DNA of 64,000 nucleotides from Micromonospora sp. WMMA1363 (lineage in GTDB: Bacteria; Actinomycetota; Actinomycetes; Mycobacteriales; Micromonosporaceae): positions 1,855,001 through 1,919,000 of the forward strand of contig NZ_JAUALB010000001.1 of NCBI RefSeq assembly GCF_030345795.1, written 5' to 3'. Under the pieces are notes generated by a model. The model had not been told where the DNA came from. It saw only the letters and a list, made by a program, of their open reading frames with translations, and did not search any database. A program made the translations under genes and the position numbers. This document shows, one piece after another, positions 35,760-45,607 of this stretch (the stretch's first letter is position 1; every line of letters starts with the position of its first letter).

Positions 35760-36932
35760 GTGACGAAGATCGGCTTACCGACACGCGAACAACTCATCGG
35801 CAAGGCCGCCGATGCCGCCGCCGTTCTGCACAAGCACGCGGCGTGGGCGGAGGAACACCGCCGGCTGCACGACGAGGTGATCGAGGCGATGGCAGATGCC
35901 GGCGTGTTCAAGCTTCGCCGCCCGAAGCGATACGGCGGCTACGAGACCGACACCCGCACCCTCGTGGACGTCGCCGCGCAGCTGAGCCGCGGCGACGGTT
36001 CGGCGGCGTGGGTCGCGACGGTCTACTGGATTCCGGGGTGGATGGCCTGCCTGTTCCCCGACGATGTCCAGGACGAGGTGTTCAGCCAGCCAGACACGCG
36101 GGTGTGTGGCACGCTGAGCCCAAGTGCGATGGCCGCGCCCGCCCCGGGTGGCGTGGTGGTCAACGGCAAGTGGCAGTTCATCAGCGGCGCGCACCACAGC
36201 CATTGGCAGGAAATCATCGCGATCCTCGCACCCGAGAGCGGCGAGCCCTATCCGATTGTGGCGCTGGTACCGATGTCGGATCTGCTCATCGTCGATGACT
36301 GGAAGACCTCCGGCCTGCGCGGAACGGGCAGTGTAACGACCGTGGCACGAAACGTGTTCATCCCGCAGGAGCGGGTACTGCCGCTCGGGACCGTCTTGGC
36401 GGGAGAGCCGGTGTCAGCGGATTCGCGGATCTACCAGGTGCCGCTGCTACCGGTGGCCAGCGCCTCGTCCGTCGGCGCCGTCATCGGCATGGGACACGCG
36501 GCCCGAGCGGAGTTCCTCAAGCGACTTCCGGGCCGGAAGGTGACGTACACCAGCTACGACAGCCAGGCTGCGGCACCGCTGACCCACCTGCAGGTTGCCG
36601 AGGCGGCAAACAAGCTGGACGAGGCAGAATTCCACGCACACCGCCTCTCGGCACACGTGGACGACAAGGCCGCCGAGGGATCCGCTTGGAAGGTCGACGA
36701 GCGCGTGCGCGCCCGCGCTGACCTGGGCGCCGCGGTGCGTCTGACCCGGGAAGCCGTCGACGTGCTGGCGACCGCCAGCGGCGGATCGTCCATCTACGAA
36801 GACGTACCGATCCAACGCATCGCCCGCGACGTGCAGGCCGTGTCGCTGCACGCCCTCATGCATCCCAACACCAACGCCGAGCTCTACGGCCGCATGCTCT
36901 GCGGTCTGGAACCCAACACCCAGTACATCTAG
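35760..36932 (+). CDS. Acyl-CoA-dehydrogenase-fold flavin monooxygenase 1
   Basis: A 390-residue protein of the group D flavin monooxygenase type (HpaH-C2, HsaA, DszC relatives): EAMADAGVFKLRRPKRYGGY at the N-terminus, LSRGDGSAAWVATVYW, GVVVNGKWQFISGAHHSHW, TSGLRGTGSVTTVARNVFIP, and a C-terminal helical domain with TASGGSSIYEDVPIQRIARD. The catalytic Glu of true acyl-CoA dehydrogenases is not obvious. It probably uses reduced flavin and O2 for hydroxylation or N-oxidation. GTG 35760 follows GGAGG. Confidence 0.8.
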   Translation: MTKIGLPTREQLIGKAADAAAVLHKHAAWAEEHRRLHDEVIEAMADAGVFKLRRPKRYGGYETDTRTLVDVAAQLSRGDGSAAWVATVYWIPGWMACLFPDDVQDEVFSQPDTRVCGTLSPSAMAAPAPGGVVVNGKWQFISGAHHSHWQEIIAILAPESGEPYPIVALVPMSDLLIVDDWKTSGLRGTGSVTTVARNVFIPQERVLPLGTVLAGEPVSADSRIYQVPLLPVASASSVGAVIGMGHAARAEFLKRLPGRKVTYTSYDSQAAAPLTHLQVAEAANKLDEAEFHAHRLSAHVDDKAAEGSAWKVDERVRARADLGAAVRLTREAVDVLATASGGSSIYEDVPIQRIARDVQAVSLHALMHPNTNAELYGRMLCGLEPNTQYI

Positions 36933-36946
36933 GAAGGACTGCTCCG

Positions 36947-37369
36947 ATGACGACGACTGGACCGCTGGCCACCCCGTCGAGCTCCGACCAGGTGGGCATC
37001 GCCTCGCTGACGCAGAAAGTCATGGCCGCATGGGCCTATCACGACGCCGACGGATTCGCCGATCTGTTCGTCGAGGACGGCACGATGATCCTCGCAGGGG
37101 TCTACCGCAACGGCCGGGAGGAAATCCGCGAATATCTCACCGAGGCATACCAAGGCCGCTACAAAGGCACGCAGGTGACCGGCAAACCGCTGAGCGTTCG
37201 CTCACTCGGGCCCGACTCGGCGGTCCTGCTGTCGTATGGCGGCGTGCTCGAGCCCGGGGAAAGTGAGGTGTCGAGCAGGGGCGCTGTCCGTGCCTCCTGG
37301 GTGGTGGTCAAGCGTGACGGCGAGTGGCGGCTCGCGGCGTACCAGAACACCCCAGCGAACACCGAGTGA
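36947..37369 (+). CDS. SgcJ/EcaC-type SnoaL-like protein
   Basis: A 140-residue cone-shaped (NTF2/SnoaL) fold protein: MAAWAYHDADGFADLFVEDG, GREEIREYLTEAYQGRYKG, then WVVVKRDGEWRLAAYQNTPA. This matches the SgcJ/EcaC family, first seen in enediyne clusters and also found elsewhere. The fold binds hydrophobic ligands and can cyclise or hydroxylate; the role of SgcJ-type proteins is not settled. ATG 36947 lies 14 bases after the preceding stop, so it is in the same operon. Confidence 0.8.
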   Translation: MTTTGPLATPSSSDQVGIASLTQKVMAAWAYHDADGFADLFVEDGTMILAGVYRNGREEIREYLTEAYQGRYKGTQVTGKPLSVRSLGPDSAVLLSYGGVLEPGESEVSSRGAVRASWVVVKRDGEWRLAAYQNTPANTE

Positions 37370-37408
37370 CGCCGGCTCCACCGAACCCGGACTCGAAGGA
37401 GGTGCCCC

Positions 37409-38719
37409 ATGCCCGCACCGGTAGGTGATCGCGCCGTCGTGCTCGGCGCAAGCATGGCCGGGCTACTCGCCGCGCGGGTGCTCGCCGAGCACTATGCGGA
37501 GGTCGTGGTGGTCGACCGCGACGAGGTGATCGGCGTGACGGCGCCCCGGCGGGGAGTGCCGCAAGGCAGGCACGTGCACGGGCTGCTCGCCCGCGGCCAG
37601 GCGATCCTTGAGGAACTGTTCCCGGGCTTCACCGCGCGCGCGGCCGCCTCGGGAGCACACACCGGTGACCTCGGCGAGCTCCGCTGGTACTTCGGTGGCC
37701 GGCAGGCCCGCAAGGCCCGCACGGGCTTGCGGTACATTTCGGCCACCCGGCCGGTGCTGGAGAGCCACGTCCGCGAGCGGGTACTGGAGCTGCCCAACGT
37801 ACGGCTCGAGCAGCGCTGCGACATCCTCGGGTTGCTCAGCACGAACGACGGTCGCCGGGTGGTGGGCGCACGAATCAGCCGGGCGGGCGACGACAAGGCC
37901 GAACCGCTCGAGGCGGACATCGTCGTCGACGCCACCGGGCGCGGCTCGCGGACCCCGGCATGGCTGGCAGAGCTCGGCTACGAACGCCCGACAGAGCAGC
38001 GGATAAACATCAATCTCACCTACACCACTCGCTACTACCGCAGTCCCGCCGAGGAGTTCGTCCGCGGCGACAAGTCGATCAACCCGGTAGCCTCTCCGGC
38101 ATTCCCGCGCGGGGCGTTCTTCTCTGCGATGGAGCACGGCCGCTGGGTGCTCTCCCTCACCGGGGTCCTCGGTGACCGGCCACCGCTCGACCCGGACGGG
38201 TTTCTCGAGTACGTACGGTCGCTGCCGGTGCCAGGCATCTACGAGGCGGTCCGCGATGCAGAGCCGATCGACGACCCGGTGGCATTCCGTTACCCGGCCA
38301 GCGTCCGGGTCCGGTACGAACGGCTCAGCCGGTTTCCGGCGGGGCTGCTGGTGCTGGGCGACGCGGCCTGCAGCTTCAACCCTGTGTACGGTCAGGGAAT
38401 GACGGTCGCCGCCATGGAAGCGCTGGTGCTCCGCGACCACCTGCGGTCAGGCGTGCCGGATCCGCTGCGGTTCGCGCGAGACATAGCCACTGTTATCGAC
38501 GTACCGTGGGACATCTCCGCCGGTGGTGACCTGGCATTCGCCGCGGTGCCCGGCAGCCGCCCGGCGAAGGTGCGGCTGGGTAACGCGTACATGAGCAGAG
38601 CCCAGGCGGCGGCCACCCGGGATCCGAAGGTGCTGACCGGACTCATGCGGGTGTTGGGGCTCGTCGATTCACCACAGGCGATGATTCGTCCGGCGATGAT
38701 GCTCCGGGTGCTGCGGTAG
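37409..38719 (+). CDS. FAD-dependent oxidoreductase / monooxygenase
   Basis: A 436-residue flavoprotein with a Rossmann start (AVVLGASMAGLLAARVLA), a GRHVHGLLARGQ segment common in actinobacterial FAD monooxygenases, DATGRGSRTPAWL, and the second FAD site LLVLGDAACSFNPVYGQGMT. This is the class A (PHBH-like) layout, distantly related to flavin halogenases, but the halogenase WxWxIP motif is absent. It likely hydroxylates or epoxidises an aromatic or alkene. ATG 37409 follows GAAGGAGGT. Last gene of the plus-strand block. Confidence 0.82.
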   Translation: MPAPVGDRAVVLGASMAGLLAARVLAEHYAEVVVVDRDEVIGVTAPRRGVPQGRHVHGLLARGQAILEELFPGFTARAAASGAHTGDLGELRWYFGGRQARKARTGLRYISATRPVLESHVRERVLELPNVRLEQRCDILGLLSTNDGRRVVGARISRAGDDKAEPLEADIVVDATGRGSRTPAWLAELGYERPTEQRININLTYTTRYYRSPAEEFVRGDKSINPVASPAFPRGAFFSAMEHGRWVLSLTGVLGDRPPLDPDGFLEYVRSLPVPGIYEAVRDAEPIDDPVAFRYPASVRVRYERLSRFPAGLLVLGDAACSFNPVYGQGMTVAAMEALVLRDHLRSGVPDPLRFARDIATVIDVPWDISAGGDLAFAAVPGSRPAKVRLGNAYMSRAQAAATRDPKVLTGLMRVLGLVDSPQAMIRPAMMLRVLR

Positions 38720-38736
38720 ACGGGCCGGCGCGAGGT

Positions 38737-38774
38737 GGCCGCACCGCCGACAACGGCGGTCGGTTGGTGCGGCC
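38737..38774 (+). terminator. Terminator hairpin after the FAD monooxygenase gene
   Basis: Outer arms GGCCGCACC (38737-38745) and GGTGCGGCC (38766-38774) with an inner ACCGCC/GGCGGT pair, 18 bases after the stop. No gene is seen from here to about 39014. Confidence 0.55.
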
Positions 38775-39014
38775 CCGGATCCCTCGGCAGTCCCACGGCG
38801 TCGCCCTGGATCGCTCCGGGGCGACGCCGTTTGCGTGGCGCGAGGAGTTCGACCCGCGCCCTGCGCTGAGGATCCGCCTGCGCGACCCCGCTCGGTGAAC
38901 GTACGCGGGCGGACCAGCGTCGGGCGGTACCAGCGTCCGGACAACGTCGTGCCTGCTCACAGCCGGTAGACAGATCCACCACGGGACACCGGTGGCGTCC
39001 CGTCACGCACGGCC

Positions 39015-39400
39015 GTCATCGACAAGATCGCCTGGATCCGCCTTGGGTCGGCGACATCCTCGGCTCCCCCGATCGCGTGGCAAGGACGTCTACTACCTCC
39101 CGGCGACAAGCGAGATCCACGCGACAATGACGTCGACGCCCTGGTCCGTGAGATCCGGAAGATCTCAGCGTGACCATCGCCCCAGACACCGCCGAACACG
39201 TCGGAACGTTCCACGCCCAAGCCCACGGTCACCCGACGGGACGATGGTCCGCATGACCTGCTACACCGCCGACTAGCACGGCCTCCCGCAGCCCAACAGC
39301 GAGATCGAGGAGATGGTCTGGCTCACCCACACCGACCACCACCGGGTCTCCCCGGCTGACCAGATCACCACCGATCACCTACAGGACCGCACACATACGC
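39015..39400 (+). pseudogene. Decayed NUDIX hydrolase
   Basis: Pieces in three frames spell a NUDIX protein in order: VIDKIAWIRL (39015), GKDVYYLP (about 39079), ALVREIR (about 39137), SVTIAPDTAEHVGTFHAQAH (about 39169), MVRMTCYTAD followed by TAG (39274-39276), then SEIEEMVWLTHTDHHRVSPA and DQITTDHLQD. The Nudix box (G-x5-E-x7-REUxEE) is damaged. At least three indels and one stop are needed to explain it. This is clearly dead and lies between two blocks of the metabolite cluster. Confidence 0.7.
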
Positions 39401-39496
39401 TGAGACGACGTCGACCCTCCCACAGGTGACGACAACTTCTCCCCTGATGCGGCACGCGACCCGGGCATCAGCGGGCGCCCGTCGCGGTACCTGTGG

Positions 39497-40741
39497 CTAA
39501 CCGGCGGCCGTGGCGGGGCGGCGCGCCTGTAGCCGCACCGGCAGCGCGCGGTGACCGTTCATGATGAACGTCGGCAGCGGCTGCAATTCCTCCTTCGGCA
39601 CTGCGAGCGCCATGTCCGGGAACCGCTCGAACAGCGTCGAAAGACCCACGGTGGCCACCATCCGGGCTATGCCGGCGCCGAGGCAGTAGTGCGGGCCTCG
39701 GCCGAAGGAGAGGTGCTCCTTATCCGGACGTGTGACATCGAACTGCCCCGCGGTCTCCCCGTGCAGGGCGGGATCCCGGCCGGCCGCGGCGTAGTTGACG
39801 AGGATCGGATCGCCCTTCGGGATGGTGACTCCATCGATCTCGATTTCGGTCACGGCGTAGCGCAGCGGCAGGCTGCCCAGGGGGCACTCGACCCGCAGCG
39901 TCTCCTCGATGACCTCGGCCCAACTGATCTGGCCAGAGCGCACCATCGCCAACTGGTCGGGGTGGCTCAGCAGCGCCGTCACCGCATTGTCGAGGAAATT
40001 GATGGTGGTCTCCGACCCGGCGCCGAGGATCGCGAAGATGGTGTCCGTCAACTCGGTGTCAGTGAGCTTGGCACCATTCTCGTCGTCGCGCGCGGCAATG
40101 AGGTCGCTGGCAACATCCTCGCCCGGGTTGCGCCGCTTCTCGGCGATCAGATCCGCCATCGCACCCCGCCAGCCGGCTAGGGTCTCCTGGGCCTGCTCCG
40201 GTGTGACGGTGGTGTCAACCATCATGTCCATTGCCTTGGCGGTCTGCTGGCGGTGCTCCTCCGACATGCCGATCAGGTCGGCCACGGTGCGCGCCGGCAG
40301 TGGGTAGCAAAAGCGTTCGCGCAGGTCGACGACCTCCTCCCCCGCCGTGGCCAGGTCGTCCAGCAGCCGGTTGACCAGCGTGACCACCCGTGGACGCATC
40401 ATTTCCACCCGACGCGGGGTGAATGCTTTGGCGCCCAGCTTGCGGAGCTGGACCAGGTGGGAGCCGTACGCGGTGACCATGTTGTCCATGGCGACCCAGC
40501 TGATCAGTTCCCAGTCCATCGGGACGTCGCCGTTGATGAACGCCGGCCAGTGGGTACGGGCGTTCTTGGTCACGTTCGGGTCCAGCAGTACCTTCTTGAT
40601 CGCGGAGTGGCCGGTAACCACCCACGCGTGCACGTCGCCGGGCAGCAGGACCTTGACCGCGGTTGCCCGCTCCCGCAACCGGTCCGACTCACCGTGAATG
40701 TCGCTGCCGGTGATGTCGAGGACAGGGCATTTTTCGTGCAT
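39497..40741 (-). CDS. Cytochrome P450
   Basis: A 414-residue bacterial class I P450. The I-helix reads [12 protein letters not shown] (oxygen-binding groove with the acid/Thr pair shifted as in many CYP105/107-type enzymes), the K-helix EETLRVE contains E-x-x-R, and the heme loop is [15 protein letters not shown] with the thiolate Cys. No ferredoxin or reductase gene is close. The Asn in the I-helix and the LPLRYA segment do not allow a substrate guess. ATG 40741 follows AAGGAG. It is the last gene of the minus-strand operon with the NRPS-type genes, so it probably acts on their product. Confidence 0.92.
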   Translation of the reverse strand: MHEKCPVLDITGSDIHGESDRLRERATAVKVLLPGDVHAWVVTGHSAIKKVLLDPNVTKNARTHWPAFINGDVPMDWELISWVAMDNMVTAYGSHLVQLRKLGAKAFTPRRVEMMRPRVVTLVNRLLDDLATAGEEVVDLRERFCYPLPARTVADLIGMSEEHRQQTAKAMDMMVDTTVTPEQAQETLAGWRGAMADLIAEKRRNPGEDVASDLIAARDDENGAKLTDTELTDTIFAILGAGSETTINFLDNAVTALLSHPDQLAMVRSGQISWAEVIEETLRVECPLGSLPLRYAVTEIEIDGVTIPKGDPILVNYAAAGRDPALHGETAGQFDVTRPDKEHLSFGRGPHYCLGAGIARMVATVGLSTLFERFPDMALAVPKEELQPLPTFIMNGHRALPVRLQARRPATAAG

Positions 40742-40781
40742 GGCGAGCTCCTTCTCTCCGAGTGTCGGTCGACGAATGCGC

Positions 40782-42017
40782 TCAGCCATCGCCGAAGTGC
40801 TCCTTCGCCAACTCCCGGTTGGCGATTGTGGACAAAAAGACGCCCAGACCGGCATGGCTGCGCACGGTTGACATGTCACGCCAGACCCGTTCCATCCGTT
40901 CCCCGGCGAGCGCCGCGCTCGACCCGGCACTCGGGAACAGGTGTTCCGCCACGGCTCGCCAGCTCAGCCGAAAAGCCTCTCGGCCGATGCCGGCGAGACG
41001 CAGTTCCTGCTCACGCGTGATCGCCGCGGCGCCACGGGCACTCAGCTCAAGCCACTGCCGCATCGCGCCGAGTACGGCCGTCTCGGCTGTGGCCAGCATG
41101 CCCACCGCCATGCCGTAGTGCTGCTGGTAGTCCGGATCCGCGGTACGGATGACCGGTGTGCCGAACATCGTGGTCCGGCCGCGCATCAGGTCTTCGTACG
41201 CGTCGAGGGCACCGGCTGCCATGCCGACACCGAGCAGCCCTATCTCGAGCAGCATGAAGCTCAGCGGGCCACCGCCGTACTCCGGATTGTCGTGCAGAGT
41301 GCGGCCCGGGGTACCACGGCTGACATCGAGCTGGCTGAAGTGGCCGTACAGCACGTGCTCCTCGGGCACGTAGGCGCTCCGCACGGTGATACTGTGCGAC
41401 CCGCTGCCACGCAGACCGAGCTGCGCGCCCCAGTCGTCCTCCTGCCGCCATTGCGACCTCGGGAGAACAAACAGCAGTGGCCACGGCGGGGCCCCGTCGC
41501 CGTCGTCGACGAGCGCATGGCCCATGAAGTGGGTGGCGTACGGTACGCCGGAGCAGTACCGGAAGGTGCCCTCAACGATCCAACCATCCCCCGATCGGCG
41601 GGCGGCGCCGGTGGGCGCGACGGTCAACGGGCAGATGAAGTGCCCGTCACCGAAGAGCTCTGCCTGAACGGGCTCCTCGAACAGGGTGGCGACCGCCAGC
41701 GCGTGCGCCGCGCCAAAGACGTACATCCAGCCCGTCGACGGACAGCCGCGTGCCAGCGCCATGCCGACCCGCGCGAAGGTTTCGACGCCGAGTTCGAGCC
41801 CGCCGTAGCGGCGGGGTACCAGAATCCTGTAGAAGCCCGCCTCGGCGAGGTGTTCGTGCACGTCCTCCCCATAGTAGGTGCGCTGTTCCGTTTCGCCCTG
41901 ACGGGTGACGAGGTCCGGCACCATTGCCTCGGCGCGGGCCACCACCTCGCTCGCGCTCGGTGCCAGGCCGATCGGTGCCGGTGCCCGCACACCCGCGTCC
42001 CGTCTGTTGATCGCCAT
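40782..42017 (-). CDS. Acyl-CoA-dehydrogenase-fold flavin enzyme 2
   Basis: A 411-residue protein of the same fold as the 35.8-kb gene but only distantly similar: [80 protein letters not shown] and a helical C-terminus. It is probably a reduced-flavin-dependent monooxygenase or dehydrogenase of a carrier-bound substrate. ATG 42017 follows AAGGAGC. It lies 26 bases after the MbtH-C gene in the same operon. Confidence 0.8.
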   Translation of the reverse strand: MAINRRDAGVRAPAPIGLAPSASEVVARAEAMVPDLVTRQGETEQRTYYGEDVHEHLAEAGFYRILVPRRYGGLELGVETFARVGMALARGCPSTGWMYVFGAAHALAVATLFEEPVQAELFGDGHFICPLTVAPTGAARRSGDGWIVEGTFRYCSGVPYATHFMGHALVDDGDGAPPWPLLFVLPRSQWRQEDDWGAQLGLRGSGSHSITVRSAYVPEEHVLYGHFSQLDVSRGTPGRTLHDNPEYGGGPLSFMLLEIGLLGVGMAAGALDAYEDLMRGRTTMFGTPVIRTADPDYQQHYGMAVGMLATAETAVLGAMRQWLELSARGAAAITREQELRLAGIGREAFRLSWRAVAEHLFPSAGSSAALAGERMERVWRDMSTVRSHAGLGVFLSTIANRELAKEHFGDG

Positions 42018-42043
42018 CGTCTTGCTCCTTTCGTCTGGACGGC

Positions 42044-43549
42044 TCACACCGGCGGCAGCGGGGCTTCGGGGGACGCGCAGGCGGCCCGCAGAGCGGCTCG
42101 GAACCCGGCGATGATGTCGGCGATGGTTCCGTCGTCAAAGGTGACGCGGTTGTACTTGAGACTCCCGACGATCTGTCCGGACGGAGTGATGTCCAGTGCC
42201 CACAGGGCGCCGTCGGGGATGGCCGAACTGACCGACTGGGACACCCGCCGGTCCCGCAGCGGCACGGCCGAGGCCGAACCGAGGCGGACCACGCCGTCCG
42301 ACGGCGGATACTGCAGGACCTCGAACGCAGCGACGGCCACGGCCGAATCCGCGAAGGTCTCGGTGATCTCTGGTGCGAGCTGTGCGACCTCGGCGAAGGG
42401 CAGCTCGTTGGCGTAGGCCTCGACACAGGTGCGGCGGGTCCGTTGGAGCACGTCGTTGAAGGTCCGGCAGCCCTTGAGATCGGTACGCAGCGGGACCATG
42501 TTGAAGATCGGCCCAACCGCGGCAGCGAAACGGTCGTCCTGTCGGCCCGCCGCGAACGTCGGCGTCACCAGGTCGCTGCGGCCGAGACGCCGCCACAGGT
42601 AGGTGTGGTACGCCGCGAGTAGCACCATGAACGGGGAACTCCGCATGGTGCGCGCGTACGCGGTAACCCGACTCGATAGTTCGGTGTCGAAAACGAACCG
42701 CTGCACCGCGTAGGCGTCGGGACGGCCGGCCCGTAGTGGACGGTCGGTGGGCAGCCCGGTCACGGCGGCACCGGCCAGCGTCTGGCGCCAGTAGCCGCGC
42801 GCTCGCTCGCTACCCGCAGTCGCTTCCGAGGTGCTCTCCCAGGCCGTGAACTCTCGGTACTGCGTCACTGGAGGAAGCGGTTCCACAGCGGTGTACGTAG
42901 CGGCCAGATCACGCATCAACACGTCCATCGACCAGGCATCGGTCGCGGTGTGATGGGTGGTTAGCACGAGTACTGCGTCCGCCGGATCGAACCGACCAAG
43001 CACCGCGCGCAGGTGCGGAAGGTCTCGCACCGGGAACGGCTCGGCGTCAACCTCGTTGAGCAGTTGCTCGGCCTGGACCGGCCGGTCGTCGGGTGCGACG
43101 CCGGTGAGGTCGCGAAGCACGAGGCGAACCGACCGGGCCGGGTGGATCACCTGGCGGCAGCCACCATCGTCGGCCACCAGCAGGGTACGCAGGATCTCGT
43201 GTCGCGCCACGACGGCATCGAGCGCGGCACGCAGCGCGGTTGTGTCAATCTCTCCCGTGATACGCCACGCCGCGGCCAATGTGTGCCGTTCGCCGAAGGC
43301 ACCGTCGGTGTCGCCACGGTCGAACCGAAGCAGGAACTCCTGGTTGACCGACAGCTCCGCCGTGATCAGCGGGCCGTCGCCCATGCCGTACGCGTCGACG
43401 TAACGCTGGCAACGCAGCTTGCTTGCCGGTCCGTACACCCGGTCCCACCCCGGGTGCGTGGCAAGGGGGGCCGGCCAGAGCGAGTGCTGGCCGGCGTTGT
43501 TGGTCAAAACGACGAAGGATCCGTCGGCCGCCTCGAAGGGATCAGTCAC
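42044..43549 (-). CDS. MbtH-condensation domain fusion protein
   Basis: A 501-residue protein. Residues 1-55 are MbtH-like: DPFEAADGSFVVLTNNAGQH, then SLWPAPLATHPGWDRVYGP and CQRYVDAYG, with two of the three conserved Trp but without the WTDxRP end. Residues about 60-500 form an NRPS condensation domain with catalytic His in HHTATDA (199-205; Ala replaces the usual Gly), FNMVPLRTDL and the C-terminal subdomain. MbtH proteins normally assist A domains as separate proteins. GTG 43549 overlaps the A-T gene by 8 bases. It should join the A-T-bound acyl group to an amine or alcohol. Confidence 0.85.
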   Translation of the reverse strand: MTDPFEAADGSFVVLTNNAGQHSLWPAPLATHPGWDRVYGPASKLRCQRYVDAYGMGDGPLITAELSVNQEFLLRFDRGDTDGAFGERHTLAAAWRITGEIDTTALRAALDAVVARHEILRTLLVADDGGCRQVIHPARSVRLVLRDLTGVAPDDRPVQAEQLLNEVDAEPFPVRDLPHLRAVLGRFDPADAVLVLTTHHTATDAWSMDVLMRDLAATYTAVEPLPPVTQYREFTAWESTSEATAGSERARGYWRQTLAGAAVTGLPTDRPLRAGRPDAYAVQRFVFDTELSSRVTAYARTMRSSPFMVLLAAYHTYLWRRLGRSDLVTPTFAAGRQDDRFAAAVGPIFNMVPLRTDLKGCRTFNDVLQRTRRTCVEAYANELPFAEVAQLAPEITETFADSAVAVAAFEVLQYPPSDGVVRLGSASAVPLRDRRVSQSVSSAIPDGALWALDITPSGQIVGSLKYNRVTFDDGTIADIIAGFRAALRAACASPEAPLPPV

Positions 43550-45347
43550 GACGAGCCGCCTCGGGTCGCGGGGCCGCACCGTTCTCCTGGCTCTCGGGCT
43601 CCGCCCCGCCGAGCCCGTCGAGGACCGCGTCGAGTTCGGCGACGGTCGGCGCGTCGAACAGGTCACCCACCGAAACGTCGACCGTCAGCGCCGCGCGAAT
43701 CCGACCGACCAGCTTGATGGCGCTCAGCGACTGACCGTTGAGGTCGAAAAAGCTGTGCTCGATACCGACGGTGTCGACCTCCAAGACCTCGGCGAACAGC
43801 TCGCACAGGATCCGTTGCCGGTCGGTGCGAGGCGCCCGGTACGGCGGGTCGGACGCCTCCGGCTCCGACAGCGCGGTACGGTCGAGCTTGCCGTTTTCGG
43901 TAAGTGGCAGCGCGTCGAGCACGACGAAGACGGCGGGGACCATGTACTCCGGCAGCGACCGAGCAACCTGCGCGCGGATGGCGTCGACGTCTAGTTCGGG
44001 TGGCGCCACGAGGTAGGCGACCAACCGCTGCTCCCCCGCTGGGCCCTCCCGGGCCAGGACCGCGGCATCGGTGACATCGGTACAGCGGGTCAGGGCCGCC
44101 TCGATTTCCCGTGGTTCGACGCGGAAACCGCGGACCTTCATCTGCTCACCGATACGGAAGACGAACTCGAACTGCCCGTCGGGGTTGCGGCGCATGACGT
44201 CTCCGGTCCGATACATCCGCGTCCCGATGGCGAACGGGTCCGCCACGAAGCGATCCGCGGTCAGGTCTGGCCGTCCGACGTACCCCAGAGCGAGCCGGGG
44301 CCCGGCGAGGTACAGCTCACCGGCCGCCCCGGGCGAAACCGGTTCGAGCCGCTCGTCGAGCAGGTACGCATGCACGTCCCGCAGCGGCACACCAACCGGG
44401 ACGGGTGTGCCGACCCTGTCCGGCAGGGTGATTGCCGCGCTCATGGCGAATGACGAGGTTTCGGTCGCGCCGTACATCGCACGGACCACCAGGCCGGGAT
44501 TCGCCTCCAGTACGGCGCGGACCGCGCCCGGTGAGATGATGTCACCGCCGGTCAGCACCTCACGGACATTCGACAGCGCAGTGGGCTCTTCGTGCGCGAC
44601 CACTCGAAAGAGTCCGGCCGTCAGATGAAGCCCCGAGATCTTGTGCTCGTCGATCCATCGACGCAACGAGAGCAGGTCGAAGGTGGTCGTCGGTGCTACG
44701 ACCACGTGGCCGCCCCGCAGCAGCGGCACCCACAGCTCGTACGCCGCGACGCCGAAGCCGAACGGTGCGACGGAGAGGACCGTGTCGTGCCGGCCGGAAT
44801 CCCACATGGAGTCGTCGGCCAAGCCGATCACCGCGCGGTGTGGCACGGCGACGCCCTTCGGTGTGCCGGTGGATCCCGAGGTGTACATGATGTAGGCCGT
44901 GTCGTCTGGGTCGGCCGCGGACACCGACCCGCACGGCGCCGCCTCGCCCGTGACGCTGTCCTCGTCAACCAGGACCAGATGCTCGGTGATGGGCAGTACC
45001 CCACGCCGAACTGCCACTTGATCCGCTACGAGGACCCGGGCCCGGCATTCCTCCACGATGAAGCGCAGCCGCTCATGCGGGTAACCGTCATGCAGCGGGA
45101 CGTAGCACGCGCCCGTGCGCACCACGCCAAGTACGGCGACTGCCACGTCCGCGGTCCGCGCTGTGAGCACCGCCACCGCGTCGCCCGACCGTACCCCGAG
45201 AGCGCGCAGCCGCCCCGCGAACCGGTCCGCGGCCACGTCGAGCTCACGGTACGACATCGTGGTGCCGTCACCGGTGATCGCAGGTCGGTCGGGGAATCGC
45301 CGCACCACCGCGGCGAAGCGCTCCTGAATTGACGGGGACGGTTCCAT
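43542..45347 (-). CDS. NRPS adenylation-thiolation didomain protein
   Basis: A 601-residue stand-alone loading module. Adenylation motifs: YIMYTSGSTGTPKGVA (A3), MYGATETSS (A5), GELYLAGPRLALGYVGRP (A6), YRTGDV (A7), QMKVRGFRVEPREIE (A8), LPLTENGKLDR (A10 with Lys). The thiolation site is FFDLNGQSLSA. By hand alignment with GrsA the pocket reads G-V-Y-H-L-G-M-S-F-K; Asp235, which binds the alpha-amino group, is Gly. So the substrate may be a beta-amino, aryl or hydroxy acid. ATG 45347 follows AGGGAG. First gene of a four-gene operon. Confidence 0.9.
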   Translation of the reverse strand: MEPSPSIQERFAAVVRRFPDRPAITGDGTTMSYRELDVAADRFAGRLRALGVRSGDAVAVLTARTADVAVAVLGVVRTGACYVPLHDGYPHERLRFIVEECRARVLVADQVAVRRGVLPITEHLVLVDEDSVTGEAAPCGSVSAADPDDTAYIMYTSGSTGTPKGVAVPHRAVIGLADDSMWDSGRHDTVLSVAPFGFGVAAYELWVPLLRGGHVVVAPTTTFDLLSLRRWIDEHKISGLHLTAGLFRVVAHEEPTALSNVREVLTGGDIISPGAVRAVLEANPGLVVRAMYGATETSSFAMSAAITLPDRVGTPVPVGVPLRDVHAYLLDERLEPVSPGAAGELYLAGPRLALGYVGRPDLTADRFVADPFAIGTRMYRTGDVMRRNPDGQFEFVFRIGEQMKVRGFRVEPREIEAALTRCTDVTDAAVLAREGPAGEQRLVAYLVAPPELDVDAIRAQVARSLPEYMVPAVFVVLDALPLTENGKLDRTALSEPEASDPPYRAPRTDRQRILCELFAEVLEVDTVGIEHSFFDLNGQSLSAIKLVGRIRAALTVDVSVGDLFDAPTVAELDAVLDGLGGAEPESQENGAAPRPEAARRD

Positions 45348-45607
45348 CGCGAACTCCCTTCGGTACGGGGCGAGCGCGTAAACACGGTGCTGTACGCGAC
45401 CACCCCGCTGTCTCCGCGCCGCCGCGGCACGGGGCGCTCCGCCCGAACAGTCTCGACAACGACCGGGGGGCGGTCTTCCTCCACGTTGCCGAATGGCTCG
45501 GGGCCCCTACCACGGGTTCGCAACCTCGAAGACGACGGGTGGCAGCGAGGAGAGCCACGATCGCGGAGCGAGCGGGAACGGGGACCGCTGGACGACGGGA
45601 GACCGAC
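45348..45607. promoter_or_regulatory. Promoter region of the A-T operon
   Basis: The region upstream of the A-T start holds CCCGAA (45442-45447) and GGTCTTCCTCC (45472-45482), spaced as upstream of the HpaB-type gene. I see no other structure. Confidence 0.35.

Noticed and set aside
37409..38719. FAD enzyme as a tryptophan-type halogenase
   Set aside because: The WxWxIP motif and the catalytic Lys context of flavin halogenases are not present.
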